A DNA stretch of 64,000 nt from NCBI RefSeq assembly GCF_020921035.1, contig NC_063160.1:16085095-16149094 (forward strand), read 5' to 3'. A model generated the notes under the pieces. That model ran no database searches and had not been told where the DNA came from. It worked only from the letters and a program-made list of their open reading frames with translations. The stretch comes from Rhodamnia argentea. Lineage: Eukaryota; Streptophyta; Magnoliopsida; Myrtales; Myrtaceae. Made by a program: the position numbers and the translations under genes. Shown piece by piece: positions 12,919 through 23,345 of the stretch (positions are counted from its first letter, which is position 1; each line of letters begins with the position of its first letter).

Positions 12919-14195
12919 AAGTGCGTTTAGTCGTCCGTATTTATAGTCATGATATGATCGGATAGGTTAGGATAAAGAATCCAATAATTTGATCATATCC
13001 TATCTCCTATTTGGTGACTTACATATTTAAAATCAGATATATTTATATCCTATCTTATAATTATTCTTGACTTGTACCATCCAGAGCCTCTTCTTCGGAA
13101 TTGATGGAGCAAATCTCCGGCCGCTCATCGGGTGGAAGCTTGAGGGGACGATTGCCGGGAGCTACAAAGACCTAAATTGACATATATTTTTTAAAAATTA
13201 TAAAAAGTTGTGTTCACAGTTTTGGCAATATAATTTTTCTAGAAATTTACAATAAACAAATTTTCCTAAATTGGGTTAAATTTGAAGTATTTAAGCAACA
13301 TGGGTCAGATTGGGTATATGTTAGGTCGGGTATGAATCCCTATATTTGTATTATATGAAAATAGGCCAAAACGGATTAAATATGTCAATTTGGGTAGGAC
13401 CATTTTCTGCCAAACCCGATTTACCCGTTTGACAAATCCACCCGACATGCATTCAAAATGATGGCCTTATTGTCTTCATATAATTTCGTGTAATGTGTGT
13501 ATGATAATTCATAACACGACATGAGGTGATGATACGAAAGCATGATCTGATCCTGACGTTAAATTGGTGAATTTGGTTTTGCGTCAATTGTATTGATATG
13601 CTAAAAGGGTTGTCTACAAAATTGCTATCTCTAAGGAAGATGACATTGCTGCGCATGCACTTTTGCTTTGCATGGACCTTTCGCTGGAAGAATTTTACAA
13701 TTCAAGGCAAAGCAGATCCAGAAAGGAGAAAACTTTTCTCGTTAATGATATAATTTTCCTTCATGACTACTTTCATACCTCTATTTTTGCCAATATCATT
13801 CGCTTGCTTTTAAACACAACTGAATATTGAAAAGAACAAATCGTCGCTCCTTGCAAACTCATTTTAGCATATTTTATAAGTGGCTTCGTCTTTGTCTATA
13901 GCTTGAAATACTTGCTGGAGAAGCAGCCCGCGCGCCACCAATGCTTGCCGGAGAAGTTGCCCACTGCCGCCGGAGAGATGGCTCGGTGTGGCGGATAGAC
14001 GGATGGGTCTTGGCCGAGAGGGGTGGCTTGAGAGATGGATAAGAGAAATCCTATTCGGCTCTATCCCACCCCTATCCCAGGGATTATTTTATTCCCTTAT
14101 ATCTCCTTTTATCCTATCCTCCACAATTAACAAATACAGAATATGATAAAACATATCATTTCTTGAGTTTTATCCGGACTACCAAACGTAGCCTG
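12919..14195. mobile_element. non-autonomous TIR transposon remnant, same family as the 29.1-31.9 kb element
   Basis: The left end (from 12921, GTGCGTTTAGTCGTCCG) matches the reverse complement of the right end (to about 14192, CTACGTTTGGTAGTCCG) at 13 of 17 positions, and similarity continues weakly inwards. Just inside the left end (about 12935-13080) the AT-rich text with ATCATATCCTAT and CTATTTGGTGA motifs closely resembles bases 29165-29310 of the second element. The interior is non-coding and includes two GC-rich fragments (about 13080-13170 and 13920-14040). No clear target-site duplication could be fixed by eye. Superfamily is inferred only from the related copy, which carries a Harbinger-type gene. 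Confidence 0.5.
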
Positions 14196-14507
14196 AATCT
14201 CTTGAATGTAGTAAATATTCGCCAAATGAATCAACAATCATCCCGCATTGGTTAGCAGATTCTCTGTATTCTTGTCCTCAATTCTCTAGAATGAACTTCC
14301 TCAAGAAAATTGATTTTTCACGGAAGGAATTCCTGAAACTTGACATCATAGCCTCTTTAAAACGCCCGAGGAAAGGGGTCATTATGTTTAACCCGATACT
14401 TCCATTAGATGTTTTCTCATGGACAAGGACAGATGCTAATACTGACACCTTCTCTTGTTTTCGTACTGTCGGCTGATGTTCTCGTCTGTGCTTCTTCTTC
14501 ATCTATC

Positions 14508-14545
14508 GTACATGACAGAGCACATGGTACATGACAGAGCACATG
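14508..14545. repeat. 19-bp direct tandem repeat, two copies
   Basis: The unit GTACATGACAGAGCACATG occurs at 14508-14526 and again at 14527-14545, followed by GCAC. It lies downstream of the CNGC2 gene. No function is evident. Confidence 0.75.
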
Positions 14546-14798
14546 GCACGAGAGATCCGACCATCTAAAGTTTTCTTACCTCCGACAAATTGGCCATTCA
14601 ACAAGATTCAACTAATCATCAACCGATGCTCAAATTAATCAAGAGAAGGTAATCTTATTTAATCATTGAAAAAAATTGTTCCCGATATTTGCCGTCACCC
14701 CTGGGGACCCCCCAGAACGCTCTCCGATTAACAAGAACTCAGCACGTCCTGGATTCATCCGATTATTATAGGAATGAAAGAAGCCGAGTAAAACTCAG

Positions 14799-17723
14799 TT
14801 ATTCAAGGTGGTCGTGTGGCCTCAGCGACATGAACATCGCAGCATACTGCAAGAGGTTGCGACTTCCGCCATCTTCTGACACCGGACTCGCCGCCGGGCC
14901 CCGGGTCCTCATCCTGTGGCGGCGCCAAGCGAACTGAATCTTCACTGCAGCCCAGGTGCGCCAGTTGGATGAGTAGTACCTTGCTCTCCATTTGAGCCTC
15001 TCGTTTAAGAACTTATAGCGGAAGTGGTCGGTAATGTACCGGAGATGGTCAGCATCCAGGCCAAACGCTTCTATAGAGTCCATACACATGAATGTCGCGG
15101 ATGAGGCTGGACGGCGGTCTATGAACGGGCGTCGCAGGCACCAGGACAGGAGTTCGTCGCCCAGGAAGCCACCGGGCTCAAGCAAGCTCGTCGTTACCAT
15201 TCCTTTGCTCAGGCCTTGGAGGCGTTTGATGTGTCCGCGCACGATAAACACAATCCTCTGCACGGGGTCACCTTCCCTAATGATCTGGCAGATTAGGAGA
15301 GAAATCTTCAGTCATTCTGAATTCATTTGGTGGCAAATGAAAAGGAAACTTTGCAAACATAGGAAGTGGCACCTTCTCATCTTTAGAGAAGACTAGGGGC
15401 TTGACCCGGTCACAGATATTGTCCAGAATAAGATCATCTAAATTGTGAAAAAGCGGCACCTGAAAAGCATAATGTCGAGTTAGAGATGAGTTCGGGAGAA
15501 CTGTCCGGACAATAGAGTATTTCGACACAATGTAGGAAGAAGTAGTGTAAGTAACAGCAGTTCGAAAAGCAGAAGGCACATGCAGTTCTCATCATCTGTA
15601 AAAAGCAAAGTTGCTGCAACTCGGGTTACCTTCCTGATGAGGTCCAAGCAAAGATAGCGCTTAATGTCCCGCCGCAGCCCCTCGGGCAACGTCTTTATCA
15701 GTTCCATCTCATCTTCCCCTCCCATAGTCGCCCACCTCTGGAGCTCGTAATGCCTCACCCGTTGCCTCAGATGGGAGGGTAACTGCCTCCGCCTCATCCA
15801 CCATTCCATGTCGCGGCACCTCAGCTGCATTTTCTTCTTCTTCGCCATGACAGCATGCAGAAACACCTTCCAAGCGATAATTGAATTTTCTCATTTCAGA
15901 TTACGGCTTCGTAACCAAAGGACGGGCTAACAAGTAATGTCACTAATGGATCATCATACCTGGATGTTTCCAATCAAGAGAGTGAACAGAAGTAGCCCGC
16001 TAAGGACGATACATATACTGAATACCACCTCCATCCAGTGGCTCGTGGGCTCTAGATCATTACCAAAAGTGCTGCAAGCACAACAACCATTTAGACATTA
16101 TTCATCTTCGAAATACTTCGGCAAACTGTAAGTCTCAATTACTGGAGGAGGAAAGAAAGATTGCGAATCTAGATAATATGGTGCTCTAGCAACAGCACTA
16201 TAGAAGCTTTTATAAGCAAAGATCAGACAAGCAGAAAGCGGGTTCAAACTAGTAATATGTATATATATCTTCTGCAAGTGCAAACCATACAAAGGTACTT
16301 CAACCGAGAACTCACCTGAGGGTCATCAAACCCCAAAATATTGGATAAAGGATCTTCACAACTACGGAGTCGCTAGAAATGACCGGAAGAGCCCACTGGT
16401 AGATCCCGTAGTGAAATGGCCCATCCACGTCTAAACACAATGGCTTTCCGGCCATGGCTGTCCTGTTCCCGCCGCACGGGCTTTCCATGGTGCCGGCAGG
16501 TAACAAAAGTTGGTAGCAGACCTCCTCGGCGCAAGACACAGAGAAATCACAGTGGACGTTTCTCTCACACTGTTGTCGGAGACACGAAGCCACGCGTTGT
16601 ATCGCCAGGACGTACCAGCACCCACCAGCTACCTGCGAGCAGGTTGTCTTGTTATACACTTTCCGAGAATGGATCCACATTTGGTAAGCAGATGTGTCTA
16701 TAACCAACCAGAGCAAGAAGTTCTTTAGTTCTGTTCAGAACAATTAGAACTAACCATTGAACATACAGGAAGACACTTACATTAGCAGACTAAACTTCAT
16801 TTTCTTGATTCATTTGTTTGCCCTGTCTTCATGAGTTAGCTGCGTATACAGCAGGTTGGCCTAGTAATTAGGAGGATGGCCTTCTAGTACCCTATGAAGG
16901 TAGGACCACCGGGCCTTCCCGTTGTATGACGATCAACTCTAGACAGGTGTGAACTTACAGGACTAGAGCTGCTCCGTAAATCTTTTCTTAGTGGGAAAAT
17001 TAGAGGATTTCTTGAATCTACTTTAGTACAGGGGCGATGATTGCAGTTGAATGCGAGAAAGTTTTTCTTAGGACATGGACATGCAAGAAGCTAAGTATCC
17101 GCTTTATACGGCTGCACCAGCATTCCGAGGCGGAGGGCGAATTGAACTTACATGAGAAGCGATGAAGTAGGCGATGAGGTTGAGGCCGAAGCCCCACCAG
17201 ATGGTGCCGAAGATGTAACCCGTGACCTTCTGCATCCTCCTCATCAGGCAGATGCTGTGGTAGACCTTGGGAAGGAACTGGAACAGAAAGATGAGGAGGA
17301 GTATGGTCATGATCAGCTTAATCTTCTCTTCCCGGATCAGTTTCGGCACCACTAGCCAGAACACAGCCTGCACAAGGGCGAAGAAGCCACGTACGTTAAC
17401 GACGACGATGGGGAGAAAACGACGTCGTCGTCGGAGCGTATGGATCTCAGTTAAAAAAAAAATGAAGGGAAAAGGATGGCCGCGTGATGAACGTGCGTTA
17501 AAAAAAAAGGGTGACGGTTACATGTTCGCAGTGCTGGACACCTCAGACGCTCGTCACTCTCGTCAGTCTTTCGTTCAGACCGGACCACACACACACTCTT
17601 TCACATCGTACTGTCAAATTATTCGTTTTTTTATCTTCTTCTTGCGTTCAAACGTAACATGCCACGTCGTTTACGCTTTTCTCTTTCAAGAATAATTACC
17701 TCGGAAAACACATGATACAGGTT

Positions 17724-17768
<45 letters not shown>

Positions 17769-18761
17769 GATTATTACAGTGTGGTAACTGAAATTCTACA
17801 TCAAGTACATCCGCAAGCTCTCTACTGTGCAGAAGTGACAGCTTGCTCGAATATGGTTTTCGGGAAAGATTAAGGGAGTTGGGTTTCCGAGCCCCATGAA
17901 TTTGACTGGAAGAAGAGAGAGGAAGGAAGGAGGAGGAGGAGGATGGGACCTGGGGAACTGGGAGGATGACGAAGACATCGAACCAGAAGCCCTTAAGGGA
18001 GCCGACGTAGTGGGAGGCGATGGCGCGCGCGTCCCACACGAGCTTCCCGCACCCGACCACCAGCGACTCCCTGGACACGTAGGCCAGCCTGAACTGGAGC
18101 CACAGGTGGAACAGGTGCACCGCGTCCACGCACGTCCGCAGCACCGTCACGATCGCCGCCAGCCCGCCGTCCATGTACAGGCAGGGCGACCCGCTCCGCC
18201 CGATCGACAGCGCGTAGAAGAAGAGCGGGTCCACGGCCAGCGCCATCCCCCGCGCCAGCAGGAACCCCCGGTTCCACCGCTGCACCCGCTTGCTCCTCGG
18301 ATCCAGCACCCGCCCGAACGGCCCGTGCTGAGCCCCCCGGCGGCCGGTCCCGTCCTTCTGCTGCCCGGGCCTGGCATGGATGGGGACGAGGGAGGAGCCC
18401 GCGGAGGCCTCCCACTCGGGCTGCTGGTGGGCCCGGTCGCAGCTGGTGGAGTGGAACCCGGGGACGCCTACCTGGGTGCAAGCGTAGCACTCGATGGAGT
18501 GGGAGACCGGGTTCTCGTCGCTCCCGCTGTCGCCGGAGCCGCCGTCGCTGCTCGGCTTCTGCAGCCCCAGCTGGCGTCCAATCCACCTGCGGGCGAAGAA
18601 AATTACAGGAATGTCTAAGTTCGAAACGCACTGCAAATCGCATCACCTTCTTTCAGCTAAAGATGAAACATTTCAAAGCATGGATTACGTAACGATCACA
18701 ATGGATGAGAGAGAGAGAGAGACCTTGGGAGGGAGAAGAGGAAGATGGGGCGAGAAGGCAT
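14799..18761 (-). CDS. CNGC2: cyclic nucleotide-gated ion channel, CNGC2 (DND1) type
   Basis: Eight exons from the start: 18761-18724, 18586-17950, 17367-17152, 16632-16316, 16071-15960, 15866-15630, 15459-15373, 15284-14799 (TAA), giving 709 residues. Exon 1 is only 38 bases, encodes MPSRPIFLFSLP and is joined in phase to RWIGRQLGL. The channel core is clear: ECYACTQVGVP near the N-terminus, PLFFYALSIGR, VFVILPVPQAVFW, then the pore region with filter residues G406-N407-D408 in STFGNDLEPTS, LLIGNIQVFLHAV, and the cyclic-nucleotide-binding domain with FLGDELLSWCLRRPF at about 588-602. An IQ-type calmodulin site (WAAVKIQFAWRR) lies at about 659-670. The C-terminus SLRPHDHLE is typical of CNGC2 rather than CNGC4. 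The family forms plasma-membrane Ca2+-permeable channels in immunity and development. The gene appears intact. Exon 2 is much more GC-rich than the others. Confidence 0.95.
17731..17764. repeat. (CT)n microsatellite in CNGC2 intron 2
   Basis: About 17 CT units interrupt otherwise mixed sequence in the intron between exons 2 and 3 of the channel gene. On the minus, coding strand it is a GA run. Confidence 0.85.
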
Positions 18762-19989
18762 GGCGGAGGGAGAGGAACCATGGAAGAGATCGAGAGAGAG
18801 GGAAATGGTCGAACTGGTCGAGCAGGCGGTGGGGGTGCAGATGACAGAGAGAGGGAGAGAGGTTTTTTGATTTTGGAGGGACAATAATAGAGGCGAGTGT
18901 CACGTAGCACATGAAAGAGGGAAGGCCACGAGCGGGCGAAGAGCGGTGGCTCCCACCACCGCCCCCGAACCCGAACTGAGTAACCCCACCTCGGCCACGC
19001 ACGAATTATTGAGCGCCACTCAGCATTTTCAAACTGCCTTGGGAAAAAAATTGGAGTGTTCGCCAATCCTTTCTAAAGGACTTCGAGGCGAAAATTGATT
19101 TTGAGATGGCTGAAAACTCAGAACTGATAAGGATCAGTAGTAAGCTTTCATTATTTTCGAAATAGTGGCAGCTCAATTAATGAAGATTACTCAGCTACCC
19201 TTTTTTTGCACTTAAAACCTTACCAAAAAAAAAAAAACAATTCAATCTTACAATCTTACCATTTTTTTAAAAAAACCCCTAGACTACTTTTTATTTTCTT
19301 GAGCAAGGGTAATCGGCGAGGGCCGATGAGACCAGATCCGACCGGCGTGGTCGCGCAACCCACCCCGAGGTCACTCGACCTCGGCCGACGCCAGATCTTG
19401 CTCGCTTTGGGCCGGCGAAGGTGTTGGTTTCTTTTAGTAAGAAACTAAATATAGCAAACAAAACTCTTTGCAAAACTTTTGTTACTAATTGCTTTTCAAA
19501 TGATTTTTTTACCTCATTAGAAAAAAAAATGATTCTTTTACATAATGCCATTTGCATTTTTCCAAAGTCCCTTGAGCTAAAGGCCTTTGCATGTCTCCAA
19601 TTCTCCTCAATGTCGACCCCATTCACTCCATCTCGATCCCCCCCTCCCCCAAAAAAAAAAAAAACACAAAAACAAAGGGCAACTAGCTCGAGTGCTTAAT
19701 TTGAATTGGAGTGGAGTTGAAAATACCGTCGGATCGTGAACCTAACACTAACAGAGCAGACGAACCCCAAAGAAGACGCGAAATTGTCCACATCCGAAAA
19801 CTAGGTTGTCAAAAATGTCGACGGGTCTTATCTCTGATCTCTAATATTTTCCAGTCTCCCCGTTTCCATTTATCAAACGAAAGATGGGATTGGAGGAACG
19901 CCTCTTCTTCTTTTTTTTCCATTTGATCTAACACAAAATCTCAACAAAAACCAACTACGGGCATTGTGTGTTTGATGAAAATCGATCCC
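18762..19989. other. 5' flank of CNGC2 and start of the repeat tract
   Basis: Upstream of the channel start the sequence is rich in GA/GGA, as in many plant 5' UTRs. ORFs here (up to 137 codons) are low-complexity Ser/Pro/Leu translations in several overlapping frames and are not credible genes. From about 19200 on there are homopolymer A runs and GC-rich fragments (19310-19410) typical of degraded repeats. Confidence 0.4.
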
Positions 19990-20195
19990 CTTGTCGATAG
20001 TCAGGGGTTCGAAACTCTCCCAACACGTTTCTCGGACTTAAGTGGGGAGACCATTGCTGGTGGGCTGCGGGGCTAGCCTCCCTCCGGATATAGTCGCCAT
20101 CGGAAAGGGCCTTCGCCCCGCTCAAAGGGCGGCTGGTGAGTTGGCCCGACTACGATTGGCGGGATCCCGAATTACCAAAAAATAAAATAAAATCT
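19990..20195 (+). repeat. SINE-like repeat unit (tentative)
   Basis: The segment contains GGGGTTCGAAACTC at about 20005-20018, which fits a tRNA-type Pol III box B, and ends about 170 bases later in GGGATCCCGAATTACC followed by an A-rich tail (about 20174-20193). That layout is typical of a tRNA-derived SINE. A convincing box A at the usual distance upstream was not found, so the assignment is weak; another dispersed repeat is possible. Confidence 0.3.
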
Positions 20196-21087
20196 CAACG
20201 AAAGAGTTTTTACCCCCCCCCTCGTGTTTTCACCTTTGTTCTGCGGGTTCGGCATGGTTCCCAAAAGGGATCCTCCTACGACATAGAGTCCTGTACACTT
20301 GACCCTACAAAAGCACCTCGCTAGTTTGGCACATAGGGCAGATGCAAAACTGTTTCGATAAGAAAGAGCAAACTCGTGTGTTTTTTTGTTGTTCTTTGTT
20401 TTTTCACCTTGTACCTATGTATGGGCAATGAATCCCCCCCCTCAAAGTCGAAGCTTCATTGATAGGCGAACGGCTCCGCAAACGTGTACTTGAGAAAGAC
20501 GTTGTACTTATCGACGGACCTATCTCTTCAAATTTTGAGGCTCATCACCACCGGGGGGGATTGAAAATCGCATGCGCTCTCGGTGAAAAGGAAAAATCGT
20601 CCCAAAAAAATCTTAAAATTTATTATGATTTTGCCGAAAGGTGCTTATTGAGGGCGGCCCTCGATAGGTCAGGGCGCGAGCATCCCTCGCCCGAGGCCGA
20701 TGACCTTCGCAGCCCTCGCCGACCATAATAAAAGAAATCGAATGACTAGATTAAAATAATATTAAAAATAAATTTTCCACATTAGCGCCCGCCGTACCAC
20801 GTAGGATGATCGGCATCTACGTCGGTGAATTCCAGCCATAATTAGCCGAGCAGACTCAATTGGTAAATGTACAATAGGTTTAGGACTCTGTGGACAATTT
20901 TCCCCTGTTAGGAAATGGCCTAAAATCGAACTAGCCGGTTCTATGGTCGACTAAGGAACCAAGCCTAACCGAAATTTTAGAGATATTATTATACAAAAAA
21001 CATATGATGAGAAAGATATAGACGTAACTGTTAAGGCGTCCATGAATTTCCTAACCTTCTCAATTTCGAAACGCATCTCCAACATAG

Positions 21088-21118
<31 letters not shown>

Positions 21119-21877
21119 TGGATAAAATAGGAAAAGCTAAACACAAGCCGGGTTTCGATATAAAATCGAAAATCGTACCCATCATGGCCGGTTCCCAATT
21201 TTTTTTTTTCCTAACCTCCTTGGTATCCGAGTGCACCGGTCGAGTAAGATCAGTTCGTTTTAGTCTAGCAATTGAATCGAACTGATTGCTCATCCCAAGC
21301 TAAATCACTGTACCTCAAGACCAATCTACCGTCGTATTGCATGGTTCTCAGGCGAACTTTATTGTAATTTCTAGTAATATCTTCGTAACAAATGAAAGAT
21401 GCTTAATGAGTTTTCGATAAACAATTCAGATTTATCGGTTATGGGTCCCCGGAAAAGTTGCTTCCTCGAGAATTGTAGAGGACCAATCATTCACCGGCCG
21501 CTAAAAGACTTTGGGGAGCTTACATGGCTCCGCCTCCATGTGCGTTTTCAAGGTCCGTCCGGAGGTGCTTCTTCCGTCATGCGTTTCCTTCGTGGTCCCC
21601 AGGGCTGCCAATCATGGAAAGCAAGACGAAGTAAACTACGGTATGAAAGGCCAAAAAAATAAGAAAGCGATGAGAGAGGAAGTTGAGGGAGAGGGTACAT
21701 CGCCCCCCATGGAATCCAAGAAAGTGGTTTCCCACCCATCTTCTCCTTGACGCTGAGTTAGAGCTCGAACCCCGAGTACGAAATGATGAGACTATTCGTA
21801 CTTAAATCGTGGAATCGAATCAATATCGAATGCCCGATTCATCCGCAAGAGCGTGTTCTCTCGATATGATTCGATGG
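20196..21877. other. gene-poor repeat-rich DNA
   Basis: No credible coding sequence. It contains C-runs (about 20211-20222 and 20435-20442), T/A homopolymers and a (CTT)n microsatellite at about 21090-21117. Short ORFs lack motifs and start in several frames at once. This is probably decayed transposon DNA, but no element could be named. Confidence 0.4.
21090..21117. repeat. (CTT)n microsatellite
   Basis: About nine CTT units in non-coding DNA. Confidence 0.85.
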
Positions 21878-22253
21878 GGTTAGTTGATTTATCGACCATC
21901 TAAGCAACCGCGGTCGTACAATATCAAAAGGTGACCGACGAGAGGACACGTGTGAACCGAGAAGCGAAGCAAAGGATCTCCTCAATCTAGGCCAAGAAGT
22001 TAAGCGTCGTTACTAGGGTATGTCTGATCAAACAAGCGTGGAGAGAAACTTCTATGCCTGGGGTTAGTCGACTATCTGGTTTATCGACCGTCCAAGTAAC
22101 CTCGCCGTACAATATCGTAAAGCGACGACAGGAGGACACCTGTGCATCGGAAAGCGAAGTGGAGGATATCCTAAATCTAGGCCAGAAAGTTAATCGTCGT
22201 TATTCGGGCATGTCTAACCAGAAAAGCATGGAGAGATATTTCCATGCTTGAGG
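21878..22253. repeat. tandem duplication, unit about 190 bp, two diverged copies
   Basis: The text from about 21878 to 22063 recurs from about 22064 to 22253. Anchors are TTATCGACC at 21889 and 22081, CGTACAATATC in both, CTAAATCTAGGCC in copy 2 against CTCAATCTAGGCC in copy 1, and GCRTGGAGAGA at 22036 and 22226. The period is 190-192 bp with many substitutions, so the duplication is old or the unit comes from a tandemly organised repeat family. Neither copy has an intact ORF. Confidence 0.7.
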
Positions 22254-23158
22254 AAGGTGACTAGGGCAATTTGAACGATAATCCGATAAAACATTAGGAC
22301 ATCAAACGGAGTTTTACGCTGGACCAGAAGTCCAATCCGGTCCGCGACGGGGATTGCTTGGGACAATTGACGTTCATAAGGACAAGCCGGTGGGACCCAA
22401 ATAGCCGTACGGACGAGATGACGAGGGGAGTCAATTTTGTCGCAATCTGGGCTCCATTCGTCCCCTTTCTTTTGTGGGTGGCCAAGACTCCAAGACATTG
22501 AGGCACGCCATCTTCTATATTCCGAGATGTGGATTGCTTATCATCTATGAAATGCTTTCTTCTTATCATATGGCGGAAACCCATCGTAAATGGATAGGTC
22601 CCGGGCCTGTAGAAGCGGGACACTTAAATGATCTCTCGTCTTGCACATCAGAAAGAATTTAGGGTTCGAATGGCTCGGGATCGAGCTGAACTAGATGGCA
22701 AAGAATTTTAGGGAAAGAGACTCAATTCGGTTGATTTCCCAATAGAGCGTGTACTTGATTGAGGAGCAAGGTTGCCGAGAGAAGTTAGTCGGGAGCTCAC
22801 GTGAGCTTCCAATCCATCAGTGATGCAAAATCAAAAAAGTGTAAATTGCTTTCCTAACTGTCTTTACCTCGAAAAGAAATCCTTTTATACAACATACCTT
22901 TATGTAATATATTAAAAAAAATTACTTTTACAAATAAAAAGATGGGAGGGACGGTCTGTACTAGTTGACCCCATCTAGACTGTATTAGAGGTTTCCACCC
23001 GTTAGGAATGGGACCGAGCACAACTATGCATAGAAGACGAGAGAACACAATCAAGTTTTCCTATGGGAGTTTTAAATGCACTCCTAAAGGAATGGAATAG
23101 TGTGTTGGTGGATGATCGGTGCACAACTCTCACTTGAAGAGGGTCGTTACTGTTCCGG
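22254..23158. other. unassigned repeat-tract DNA
   Basis: No recognisable gene. Overlapping ORFs on the minus strand (22214-22498 and 22294-22623) share no frame and no motif. It lies between the tandem duplication and a retrotransposon-like polypurine junction and may be internal retroelement sequence too decayed to recognise. Confidence 0.35.
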
Positions 23159-23345
23159 TAGGAGGGGAGATTGTTAGTATTCTATCATCTGTGGAAAGCA
23201 TTGAAGATCAAGAGAAAGCCTCATCTTTTAAACTAATATTCGCAGTGAGAGAGGCCTAAATTACGAGATATGCTACAGTCGGATAACATAGAACAACTTG
23301 TTTAGAGTTTCACTTACAACATGTATCAAAGTGGCACAAAATATG
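23159..23345 (+). mobile_element. possible LTR-retrotransposon remnant: polypurine tract plus LTR start
   Basis: A purine-rich stretch (GGTAGGAGGGGAGA, about 23157-23170) is followed directly by TTGTTAGTATTC, then a GTGGAAAGCATTGAAG segment and an AGAGAAAGCCTC segment. This order resembles the 3' end of many plant Copia elements, where the polypurine tract meets an LTR starting with TG. No matching second LTR, no primer binding site and no reverse transcriptase or integrase motif were seen, so this is at best a fragment. Confidence 0.3.

Noticed and set aside
17896-18636. Long ORFs (217-240 codons) on both strands over CNGC2 exon 2
   Set aside because: They are shadows produced by the high GC content of the exon. 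The CNGC2 frame has the conserved residues and fits the splice phases.
18653-19066. 137-codon minus-strand ORF above the CNGC2 start
   Set aside because: Only the short MPSRPIFLFSLP piece, in another frame, is credible CNGC2 coding sequence. The long ORF is low-complexity Ser/Pro/Leu from the GA-rich leader.
19990-20195. tRNA gene at the GGTTCGAA box
   Set aside because: The box B match is good, but no cloverleaf arms or acceptor stem could be paired around it. It was kept only as a weak SINE-like call.
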